Shown: positions 1 to 5,787 of the stretch, piece by piece
Layout of the letters: each line of letters starts with the position of its first letter
How positions within the stretch are numbered: position 1 is the stretch's first letter
Origin: an uncultured Collinsella sp.
Lineage (GTDB): Bacteria > Actinomycetota > Coriobacteriia > Coriobacteriales > Coriobacteriaceae
Direction of reading: 5' to 3'
DNA length: 11,993 bases
Assembly (NCBI GenBank): GCA_900542315.1
Contig: UQMV01000049.1
Coordinates: 1-11,993 of the forward strand
Notes under the pieces: generated by a model
Database searches by the model: none
The model's input: the letters and a program-made list of their open reading frames with translations, nothing else
What the model was told of the DNA's origin: nothing
Position numbers and translations under genes: made by a program

Positions 1-566
1 TGTTCGGTGTGCCGGTGTCCGAGGTAACGCCCGACCTGCGCAGTCGCGCCAAGGCCGTGAACTTTGGCATCGTGTATGGTCAGCAGGCCTACGGCCTGTC
101 GCAGTCGCTGCATATCGCGATGGCCGAGGCGCGCGACATGATCGACCGCTACTACGAGGCCTACCCGGGCGTGCGTACGTTCCTCGACAACGTGGTAGCA
201 CGTGCCAAGCAGACGGGCTACGCCGAGACCATGTATGGCCGCAGACGCCATATTCCCGAGCTCAAGGCCAAAAATCCGCAACTTCGCGGCTTTGGCGAGC
301 GCACGGCCATGAACCATCCCATGCAGGGCACCGCGGCCGACATCATCAAGATCGCGATGGCCCGCGTAAGCCGCCGCCTGGAAGAAGAGGGCTTTGCCGC
401 CCACATGATCCTGCAAGTGCACGACGAACTGGACTTTGAGTGCCCCATCGACGAAGTCGAGCGCCTGGCTGCCATGGTCCAAGACGTCATGGAACACGTC
501 GTAGACCTACGCGTACCCCTCATCGCCGAAGCCAGCACCGGCATAACCTGGGCTGACGCTAAATAG
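1..566 (+). CDS. polA: DNA polymerase I, C-terminal part (5'-truncated by window edge)
   Basis: This is the end of the polymerase domain of family A DNA polymerase I, which fills gaps and replaces RNA primers during replication and repair. The reading frame is already open at base 3 and ends at TAG 564-566; the start lies outside the window. The O-helix motif (RAKAVNFGIVYG, about bases 45-80) matches E. coli Pol I around Arg754, Lys758, Phe762 and Tyr766. The Phe at the 762 position is the usual residue of enzymes that discriminate against dideoxynucleotides. The motif C triplet His-Asp-Glu (VHDE, bases 417-428) carries a catalytic carboxylate. The remaining C-terminus is a normal length for the family and nothing looks broken. 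Whether the 3'-5' exonuclease domain is active cannot be judged here. A hairpin terminator follows 35 bases downstream, and the next gene is convergent. Confidence 0.96.
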   Translation, partial: FGVPVSEVTPDLRSRAKAVNFGIVYGQQAYGLSQSLHIAMAEARDMIDRYYEAYPGVRTFLDNVVARAKQTGYAETMYGRRRHIPELKAKNPQLRGFGERTAMNHPMQGTAADIIKIAMARVSRRLEEEGFAAHMILQVHDELDFECPIDEVERLAAMVQDVMEHVVDLRVPLIAEASTGITWADAK

Positions 567-600
567 GGAAGCGCCCACAATTCCAAAGTAACCAAAAGCA

Positions 601-634
601 GAAGGGGGCTCCTTGCCAACAAGGAGCCCCCTTC
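601..634 (+). terminator. Hairpin terminator after polA
   Basis: A perfect 15-bp stem (601-615 with 620-634) closes on the four-base loop CCAA. It lies 35 bases after the polA stop. The stem is GC-rich at its centre, but no good T-run follows on the + strand (ATTCCG). Termination may therefore be partial, or may depend on the larger inverted repeat further on. The minus strand is also poor in T after the stem. Confidence 0.75.
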
Positions 635-701
635 ATTCCGAAAAATCAGCCAAGTATCTAGACACTCAAGACACCATCTAGACGGCAAGCAGGTAAACCT
701 A

Positions 702-831
702 GGACCTGGCCGGGCGGCGCGGATTAGTTTTTCGTAGATTCCGCACGAGCCGGAAAGCACTTAATGTGCTTTCCGAGCGAGCCCAGGACCTGACCGAACG
801 AAAAACTAATCCGCGCCGCCCGGCCAGGTCC
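702..831. repeat. 130-bp element with perfect 34-bp inverted arms and an inner hairpin
   Basis: Bases 702-735 and 798-831 are exact reverse complements over 34 positions. Between them lies a second perfect hairpin (751-760 with 766-775, loop TTAAT). The element sits between the converging ends of polA and the HAD gene, 12 bases past the HAD stop. Each arm contains a run of five T or A, so a transcript from either side could fold into a very long stem. It may be an oversized bidirectional terminator, a foldback element or a miniature transposon remnant. I see no target-site duplication at 697-701 versus 832-836, and no transposase. The inverted repeat is certain; its role is not. Confidence 0.85.
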
Positions 832-842
832 GACGAGCCACG

Positions 843-1670
843 TTACCGAGCCGCCAGGATGGCGTCGATGAGCGTCAGTACGCCCCCGTCGTTGTTGCTC
901 GGAATGCGCCACTTGGCGTGCGCGTTCATGTGCTCCTCGGCATTGTCCACGATAAAGCTGTGCCCGACGCGCTCCAGCATGGGGATGTCGTTGTAGGTGT
1001 CGCCCACGGCGGCAGCATCGGCAATATCGATGCCCAGGTGCTCGCACAGGTGAGCGACGCCGGCGCCCTTGTCGACACCCAGGTTCATAAAGTCGATCCA
1101 CTCGCGGCCCGCATTGGTGACGTAGAGCTTGTCCGAGAACTCGGGGTTGTAGGTCTCGCGGAATGCGGGCTCGGCATCGTAGCCGGGGAAGAAGACCGAG
1201 ATCTTATTGGACTCGATATCAAGGCCCTCAAAGGTGTCGACATAGTTGATCGTGTTGTAGTACACGCTGATTTCGTCGTGGTACTGATGGTCGCGGGCGA
1301 GCACATAGAACTCGTCGTAGCAGCACAGGACGGGAACGGCGCGCGGGTCCTCCGAGACACGAGCGAGCACCTGCTGATACAGCGCCACATCGATGTTGCT
1401 CTTATAGATAAAGTTGCCGCGGTAGATAACGCAAGCTCCATTGTCGGGGCAAAAAGCAAGGCGGTCCTTAATGCCCTCGAACATTTCTTCGAGTTTTGGG
1501 GCGGGGCGTCCGCTGGCGGGGCAGAATACGATGCCAGTCTCGGCGAGCTTGTCTAGGCGCTCATCAAGACCCTGCGGCAACACTCGCTCGTCGGTCAGCA
1601 GCGTCTTGTCCATATCGACGGCGAGAATCTTAATGTTGCCGATGTTGGCGTCCGATTCGTAAGTTTGCAT
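843..1670 (-). CDS. HAD superfamily phosphatase, Cof-type (HAD-IIB)
   Basis: A 275-residue hydrolase of the haloacid dehalogenase superfamily, of the Cof/YbiV type that dephosphorylates small phosphorylated metabolites such as sugar phosphates or cofactor intermediates. All four HAD motifs are visible: DMDKT with nucleophile Asp19 and acid/base Asp21, the Ser of PASGR (residue 53), Lys201 in VDKGAG, and GDTYND (223-228), which binds the Mg ion. The 100-odd residues between motifs II and III form the C2B-type cap that sets substrate choice; the substrate cannot be read from sequence. The ATG at 1670 is preceded on the minus strand by GAAAGG at a spacing of nine bases, which fixes the start. 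It is transcribed divergently from the argG leader and convergently with polA. No signal peptide is seen, so it is cytoplasmic. Confidence 0.93.
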   Translation of the reverse strand: MQTYESDANIGNIKILAVDMDKTLLTDERVLPQGLDERLDKLAETGIVFCPASGRPAPKLEEMFEGIKDRLAFCPDNGACVIYRGNFIYKSNIDVALYQQVLARVSEDPRAVPVLCCYDEFYVLARDHQYHDEISVYYNTINYVDTFEGLDIESNKISVFFPGYDAEPAFRETYNPEFSDKLYVTNAGREWIDFMNLGVDKGAGVAHLCEHLGIDIADAAAVGDTYNDIPMLERVGHSFIVDNAEEHMNAHAKWRIPSNNDGGVLTLIDAILAAR

Positions 1671-1780
1671 AAAAATGCGCCTTTCGTTTCGAGATTGTTT
1701 CAGACGTTATAACCATCAACTAGTAGTCGAGCGTATTTTCGCAGGAATGGTGCGTATTTGCACTGCAATTCACAAACTAA

Positions 1781-1795
1781 TGAAAAAACTTTTCA
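1781..1795. promoter_or_regulatory. Operator-like inverted repeat upstream of the argG leader promoter
   Basis: The 15-base sequence TGAAAAAACTTTTCA is a perfect 6-3-6 inverted repeat. It lies about 19 bases upstream of the proposed -35 box of the argG leader and in the divergent region shared with the HAD gene. It loosely resembles an ARG box (TGAAT-type half sites) but the spacing is one base too long, so an ArgR assignment is speculative. It could equally be an AT-rich upstream element. Confidence 0.3.
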
Positions 1796-1813
1796 GAAAT
1801 TTGAATTTGTCGC

Positions 1814-1841
1814 TTGCGCAGCGTGCACTTTATCGTAATAT
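1814..1841 (+). promoter_or_regulatory. Probable sigma-70 type promoter of the argG leader transcript
   Basis: A -35-like TTGCGC (1814-1819) and a -10-like TAATAT (1836-1841) are separated by 16 bases. This would start transcription near 1848, just before the first RNA helix at 1854 and about 97 bases before the leader ORF. The -10 box is good and the -35 box moderate. The surrounding stretch is distinctly more AT-rich than the flanking genes, as expected for a promoter. Confidence 0.5.
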
Positions 1842-1853
1842 AGCGAACATCGA

Positions 1854-1900
1854 AAACGGAGACGGCAAAAGAGCCGTTTACCGAGGAAAAGGTACCGTTT
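1854..1900 (+). ncRNA. Possible small three-helix fold at the 5' end of the argG leader
   Basis: Three helices can form together: AAACGG 1854-1859 with CCGTTT 1895-1900, ACGGC 1862-1866 with GCCGT 1873-1877, and TACC 1879-1882 with GGTA 1891-1894. The first and third are directly adjacent, so they could stack. The fold would begin a few bases after the predicted transcription start. It matches no riboswitch I recognise. It may protect the 5' end, take part in attenuation or be chance. Confidence 0.3.
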
Positions 1901-1944
1901 GCGATATTTGAATTGCGCCCGGCGATACGTGAAAGGAGAGGCAG

Positions 1945-2019
1945 ATGCAGTTCGTAAAGATCATCACCACTGCAGATAATGCCATCCGACGCCAGCGCGC
2001 AATTTCCCGACGACGATAA
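1945..2019 (+). CDS. Arginine-rich leader peptide upstream of argG
   Basis: A 24-codon ORF begins at ATG 1945 after a strong ribosome binding site (GAAAGGAGAG, 1931-1940, four bases before the ATG) and stops at TAA 2017-2019. Its last ten residues are RRQRAISRRR: six Arg in ten, including three consecutive CGA codons immediately before the stop. Four of the six Arg codons are CGA, whereas all twelve Arg codons of argG are CGC or CGT. The next real gene is argG, about 205 bases downstream. The layout is that of leader peptides of the trp, his and leu type, where ribosome stalling at codons for the pathway's end product controls transcription. I infer that it senses charged tRNA-Arg for argG. 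The peptide itself probably has no function. A chance ORF is possible, but the ribosome binding site, Arg run and position together make that unlikely. Confidence 0.78.
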   Translation: MQFVKIITTADNAIRRQRAISRRR

Positions 2020-2167
2020 CAATCGTCTCTGTCCGCATGGGGCGCAATGCCTCAACAGAGTCATTTTGAGGTCGTTGGGTTTAAGCACGACATAGCCGCA
2101 TGTTTCTAGGGCATGCCTGTGATGCATTCTGCTGAATAACCTGATATTGCACGGTTTTTGACCTCAA
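2012..2167 (+). promoter_or_regulatory. Putative attenuator with mutually exclusive RNA helices
   Basis: Four pairings compete downstream of the leader's Arg codons. A: GACGAT 2012-2017 with ATCGTC 2022-2027, overlapping the last CGA codons and the stop. B: CTCTGT 2027-2032 with ACAGAG 2055-2060, enclosing GCAT/ATGC (2035-2038, 2047-2050). C: CCTCAA 2050-2055 with TTGAGG 2066-2071. D: TTGAGGTC 2066-2073 with GACCTCAA 2160-2167. B excludes C, and C excludes D. A T5 run at 2155-2159 is preceded only by a weak stem, so I cannot point to a convincing intrinsic terminator; Rho-dependent control is another option. The pairings are seen; the switching model is inferred. Confidence 0.45.
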
Positions 2168-2224
2168 GGTGACTTGCAATTGACCGATGTTCTAACTAGC
2201 TACCAAGGGCGAAAGGAAACAGCC

Positions 2225-3451
2225 ATGAGCAAGGAAAAAGTCGTTCTCGCATATTCCGGTGGTCTTGATACATCCGTATGTGTCAAGTGGCTTCAGGACG
2301 AGAAGAATCTCGATGTCGTTTGCGTCTGCGGCAACGTGGGCCAGGAGGAGACCGGCCTGGATGCCAAGAAGCAGAAGGCGCTCGACCTGGGCGTTCTCGA
2401 TTGCCAGGTGCTCGACCTGCGCGACGAGTTCTCCGATGAGTTCCTGACCAAGGCCATCGCCGCAAACTCCATGTACGAGAACAAGTACCCGCTGCTCTCC
2501 GCCCTGTCTCGCCCGCTGCTCGCCAAGAAGCTCGTCGAGGTCGCTCACGAGTTTGGCGCGACCTACGTCGCCCACGGCTGCACCGGCAAGGGTAACGACC
2601 AGGTCCGCTTCGAGGCTGCCGTCAAGGCCCTCGACCCCGAGCTTAAGGTTATCGCCCCGGTTCGCGAGTGGGACCTGAAGTGCCGTCCCGACGAGGTCGC
2701 CTATGCCCACGCCCACAACGTGCCGGTTCCCGAGGGTGCCAACGACAACCCCTATTCCATTGACGACAACCTGTGGGGTCGTGCCATTGAGTGCGGCCAC
2801 CTGGAGGATCCCTGGAACGAGCCGCTCGACGACGCCTGGGTTATGACCAAGAATCCCGAGGACACGCCCGATACCCCGACTTACACCGAGATTGAGTTTG
2901 AGGCGGGCAAGCCCGTCGCCGTCGACGGCAAGAAGATGAAGCTCTCCGAGATCGTCATCGCCCTCAACAAGATTTCGGGCGACAACGGCTTTGGCCGTCT
3001 CGACCTGGTTGAGGATCGTCTGGTGGGCCTCAAGAGCCGCGAGTGCTACGAGGTTCCCGGCGCCCTGACGCTCATCACCGCCCACAAGGCACTCGAGGAC
3101 ATTTGCGTCGAGGGCGACCTGCTCAAGACCAAGATCAAGCTCGAGCAGGATTGGGCCACCGCCGTGTACAACGGCCAGTGGTACAGCCCGCTCAAGAACG
3201 CGCTCGACGCCTTTATGGCCGACACCCAGAAGTTCGTGACCGGCACCGTCCGCCTGAAGTTCTTTAAGGGCAACTGCCACGTCGTCGGCCGCAAGAGCCC
3301 CTTCAGCCTCTACGACTACGGTCTGGCTACCTACGACCGCGACACCACGTTTGATGAGAAGGCCAGCGCCGGCTTTATCGAGATCGATACGCTGTCGCTC
3401 AAGACGTGGGCCAAGGTCCAGGGTCCCAGCTCTGCCGCTGTCCAGGCTTAA
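2225..3451 (+). CDS. argG: Argininosuccinate synthase
   Basis: ArgG condenses citrulline and aspartate with ATP to give argininosuccinate, the penultimate step of arginine synthesis, in the cytoplasm. The 408-residue protein has the usual length. The N-type ATP pyrophosphatase loop AYSGGLDTS (residues 9-17) and the family signature GCTGKGNDQVRFE (118-130) are intact. The ATG at 2225 is chosen because GAAAGGA (2211-2217) lies seven bases upstream and the conserved protein begins there. An in-frame extension to 2174 would add 17 residues with no family support. Codon use is strongly biased to C- and G-ending codons, and all twelve Arg codons are CGC or CGT. It follows an Arg-rich leader ORF and is followed by a terminator, with argH about 520 bases beyond. 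Control by arginine supply through the leader is inferred. Confidence 0.98.
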   Translation: MSKEKVVLAYSGGLDTSVCVKWLQDEKNLDVVCVCGNVGQEETGLDAKKQKALDLGVLDCQVLDLRDEFSDEFLTKAIAANSMYENKYPLLSALSRPLLAKKLVEVAHEFGATYVAHGCTGKGNDQVRFEAAVKALDPELKVIAPVREWDLKCRPDEVAYAHAHNVPVPEGANDNPYSIDDNLWGRAIECGHLEDPWNEPLDDAWVMTKNPEDTPDTPTYTEIEFEAGKPVAVDGKKMKLSEIVIALNKISGDNGFGRLDLVEDRLVGLKSRECYEVPGALTLITAHKALEDICVEGDLLKTKIKLEQDWATAVYNGQWYSPLKNALDAFMADTQKFVTGTVRLKFFKGNCHVVGRKSPFSLYDYGLATYDRDTTFDEKASAGFIEIDTLSLKTWAKVQGPSSAAVQA

Positions 3452-3604
3452 GTCTTCCTTTCCTTGGTATCCGCGCGGCCCATCCGCGTGATACACAACG
3501 GGCGCATGGGGTCCCTACCTTTCGTTATGCTTGCTGACACTTCTTAACATCGGTGGCCCCTACGTTCCGCCCGCATATATGACGCCGCGACTGCGGCTGA
3601 GTCC

Positions 3605-3634
3605 GAGCCCCGCCGGGGTTGTCCGGCGGGGCTC
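3605..3634 (+). terminator. Terminator after argG
   Basis: A perfect 12-bp GC-rich stem (3605-3616 with 3623-3634) closes on the loop GGTTGT and is followed by CTTCTATCAATTT. It lies about 153 bases after the argG stop and 48 bases before the small ORF at 3683. It suggests that argG is transcribed separately from what follows, or with partial read-through. The T-run is broken. Confidence 0.75.
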
Positions 3635-3682
3635 CTTCTATCAATTTGGCGGCTCTGCGCCTATATATGAGGAGTATCTATT

Positions 3683-3853
3683 ATGTTCAATGCTATTGCG
3701 CATGCTTTGCTTGCCCTCGCGCCCGAGATCGATGCTGCAAAGGTCGAGGATGTCCCTATGAGCCTGAAGGCCTGGATCGATTGTTCGCAGGGCAACATCC
3801 GGAGGGAGACGTTGGGCGCCAAGTGCATGGTGCGTCACTTCTTTGCAAATTAG
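3683..3853 (+). CDS. Small unrecognised protein between argG and argH (56 aa)
   Basis: The ORF runs from ATG 3683 to TAG 3851-3853 and encodes 56 residues. A GAGGAG ribosome binding site (3669-3674) lies eight bases before the ATG, which is the main support for translation. The N-terminal third is Ala/Leu-rich and could form an amphipathic helix. The rest is mixed, with two Cys (about residues 34 and 48), the segment IRRET and a C-terminal RHFFAN. I see no transmembrane segment, signal peptide or known motif, and do not recognise a family. It sits after the argG terminator and ends 118 bases before argH. It could be a conserved small protein, part of an argH leader whose translation affects argH expression, or a remnant. 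Its Arg content is not enriched enough to call it an Arg-sensing leader. Confidence 0.5.
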   Translation: MFNAIAHALLALAPEIDAAKVEDVPMSLKAWIDCSQGNIRRETLGAKCMVRHFFAN

Positions 3854-3971
3854 CTACATGGCCCCGTGCACGGTGGGGAATGTGCAAAACTAGCGGTTGA
3901 AAAATCGCTTTAGCGATATGGCGCATTGCTTTGGGCGCTTGTTTTGGTATTTGGAGAAAGGGGACGGTTCC

Positions 3972-5402
3972 ATGGCTCTTTGGGGCGGTCGTTTTGAGGC
4001 GGGCGTGGCCGAGGTCACGCAGGAGTTTGGCGCGTCGCTGCCGGTCGACAAGCATCTCTATAAGCAGGATATCGCCGGCTCTAAGGCGCATGCCAAGATG
4101 CTGGCGGCCCAGGGCATCATCAGTGCCGAGGATGAACAGGCGATTGCCAAGGGCCTGACCGGAATCGAGCAGGATATCGATGCCGGCAACTTCACCTTCG
4201 ATATCAACGACGAGGACATTCATATGTCCATCGAGAGCGAACTGACGCGCCGCATCGGCGAGGCCGGTAAACGCTTGCATACCGGACGTTCGCGCAACGA
4301 CCAGGTGGCGACCGATACGCGCCTGGGCGTCAAGGCGCTGGCCAAGGAGCTCATGGAGGCCAATCTTGAGCTGCGCCATGTGCTGGTGGATGCGGCCAAG
4401 AAGTACGACAAGGTGATTCTGCCGGGCTACACGCACATGCAGCATGCTCAGCCCGTGCTGCTGTCGCATCACCTGCTGGCGTATTCCTGGATGTTCGCGC
4501 GCGACTTTACGCGCCTGAAGGCCGCCTTTGATGCTGCCGACAACTGCCCGCTGGGTGCTGCCGCGCTTGCCGGTACGAGCTATCCGCTCGATCGCCAGAT
4601 GACGGCTGCCGAGCTTGGCTTTGCGGGCGTGATTCCCAACTCGCTCGATGCGGTTTCCGACCGTGATTTCCTGCTCGATCTGCATTACGCCGGCTCCGTC
4701 ATGGCCATGCACCTGTCGCGTCTTTCCGAGGAGATCGTGCTGTGGTCGAGCTCCGAATTTGGCTTTATCACGCTTTCCGACTCGTACTCCACCGGCTCGT
4801 CCATCATGCCGCAGAAGAAGAATCCCGACTTTGCCGAGCTTATCCGCGGCAAGAGCGGCCGTGTGTATGGCAACCTGGTGCAGCTGCTCGTGACCATGAA
4901 GGGCCTGCCGCTTGCTTATAACAAGGACTTGCAGGAGGACAAGGAGGGCGCGCTCGATACCGCCCATACGCTCATGCAGTGCCTGTCGGTTATGGCCGGT
5001 ATGATTTCGACTTGGACCGTCAACGAGGATGCCATGGCGCGCGAGTGCGGCGTGGGGCACCTTGCCGCCACCGATGTTGCCGATTACTTGGCTAAGCGTG
5101 GTCTGCCGTTCCGCGAGGCACATGCCGTGGTGGGCCATCTGGTCCTGATGTGCGAGAAGCGTAGCTGCAATCTTGAGGACCTGCCGTTTGAGGTGTTCCA
5201 GGAGGCAAGCCCGCTCTTTGAACGCGATATTACCGAGGCGCTCGACATCCCGTCGATTGTCGCTGCACGCACGACCGAGGGCGGTACCGCCCCTGCCGCC
5301 GTTGCCGTGCAGCTGCAACGTGCCGAGGCACAGCTCGTGGCCGACGAGGGCGTGTTTGGATCGCTGACCAAGGTCGTCGAGATGGGCCACGGGATAAAGT
5401 AA
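3972..5402 (+). CDS. argH: Argininosuccinate lyase
   Basis: ArgH splits argininosuccinate into arginine and fumarate, the last step of arginine synthesis. It belongs to the fumarase/aspartase superfamily and works as a cytoplasmic tetramer whose active sites are built from several subunits. The 476-residue length is normal. Visible family motifs are HTGRSRNDQ (103-111), YTHMQHAQP (153-161, with the conserved catalytic-site His) and the mobile signature loop GSSIMPQKKNPD (275-286), which carries the catalytic Ser. The start at ATG 3972 gives the typical MALWGGRF N-terminus and has GAAAGGGG (3955-3962) nine bases upstream. An extension to 3897 would add 25 residues without family support. It lies downstream of argG on the same strand but beyond a terminator and a small ORF, so it may have its own promoter; I could not identify one confidently. 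Confidence 0.98.
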   Translation: MALWGGRFEAGVAEVTQEFGASLPVDKHLYKQDIAGSKAHAKMLAAQGIISAEDEQAIAKGLTGIEQDIDAGNFTFDINDEDIHMSIESELTRRIGEAGKRLHTGRSRNDQVATDTRLGVKALAKELMEANLELRHVLVDAAKKYDKVILPGYTHMQHAQPVLLSHHLLAYSWMFARDFTRLKAAFDAADNCPLGAAALAGTSYPLDRQMTAAELGFAGVIPNSLDAVSDRDFLLDLHYAGSVMAMHLSRLSEEIVLWSSSEFGFITLSDSYSTGSSIMPQKKNPDFAELIRGKSGRVYGNLVQLLVTMKGLPLAYNKDLQEDKEGALDTAHTLMQCLSVMAGMISTWTVNEDAMARECGVGHLAATDVADYLAKRGLPFREAHAVVGHLVLMCEKRSCNLEDLPFEVFQEASPLFERDITEALDIPSIVAARTTEGGTAPAAVAVQLQRAEAQLVADEGVFGSLTKVVEMGHGIK

Positions 5403-5454
5403 GGGTTTGGCTGAAGCCGTTTTTGCCATTTATTGAGGAATCGTATTTTGCTTT

Positions 5455-5490
5455 ACGGGCGTCTGCTGATGTGGGCGTCCGTATTTTGTT
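5455..5490 (+). terminator. Probable terminator after argH
   Basis: ACGGGCG 5455-5461 pairs with CGTCCGT 5476-5482 (seven pairs, one G-U) and is followed by ATTTTGTT. It lies 52 bases after the argH stop. The loop is long (14 bases), so the stem is only moderately stable. The next 160 bases (5491-5650) show no gene or clear site. Confidence 0.5.
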
Positions 5491-5650
5491 GCTATGGGGG
5501 AGGGGCTTGTCGAGAAGTTCTGTAGGACCTTTGGGCAGGTTGTGAAGGGGGTACGTTCGCGGGCGGCAACCGACCGTCTGCTCTGCTCGATGCGGTTGAT
5601 GGGCAGTCGGATGGTACTCTAATCGAGCTTCGAAACAGAAGTGACACATA

Positions 5651-5680
5651 TGGAACGCTTCAATAAATTGCAACGTTTCA
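5651..5680. promoter_or_regulatory. Tandem LacI-type operator-like repeats upstream of ndk
   Basis: TGGAACGCTTCA (5651-5662) and TGCAACGTTTCA (5669-5680) share the pattern TGNAACGNTTCA, and each is followed by ATAAA. They are 18 bases apart and end just upstream of the candidate ndk -35 box. The second copy is nearly palindromic around a central CG, as in LacI/GalR-family operators such as cre sites. The regulator is unknown, and no LacI-family gene lies in the window. Confidence 0.4.
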
Positions 5681-5695
5681 ATAAACAGCTTTTTG

Positions 5696-5724
5696 TTTAA
5701 CTGCAGCTAAAACTCTGTTACGAT
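5696..5724 (+). promoter_or_regulatory. Candidate ndk promoter overlapping a palindrome
   Basis: A -10-like TACGAT (5719-5724) lies 17 bases after a weak -35-like TTTAAC (5696-5701). The -35 box opens the 16-base near-palindrome TTTAACTGCAGCTAAA (5696-5711, 14 of 16 positions symmetric). That could be a further operator between the promoter boxes. The start would fall near 5731, about 57 bases before the ndk ATG. Confidence 0.4.
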
Positions 5725-5787
5725 GCAGTCCAGGCGGGTGCCGGAATGGGACTTGGGCACGCGCGAACCTACTTGAAAGGCTACCTT

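Noticed and set aside
1777..2127. 116-codon ORF on the minus strand across the argG leader
   Set aside because: No recognisable domain and no convincing ribosome binding site; it runs antisense to the leader ORF and promoter, which explain the region better.
2192..3496. 434-residue open frame on the minus strand opposite argG
   Set aside because: It is the antisense shadow of the strongly biased argG codons. The protein is low in complexity (Val, Leu, Gly, Asp) and matches no family, while argG on the + strand is certain.
3619..3900. 93-codon ORF in another frame over the small ORF between argG and argH
   Set aside because: It starts inside the argG terminator stem and has no ribosome binding site; the 3683 frame has one.
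3756..5429. 557-residue open frame on the minus strand opposite argH
   Set aside because: Antisense shadow of argH, rich in His, Arg and Gln from complementary codons, with no recognisable domain.
5494..5622. 42-codon ORF upstream of ndk
   Set aside because: No ribosome binding site before its ATG and no recognisable content; it follows the argH terminator directly.
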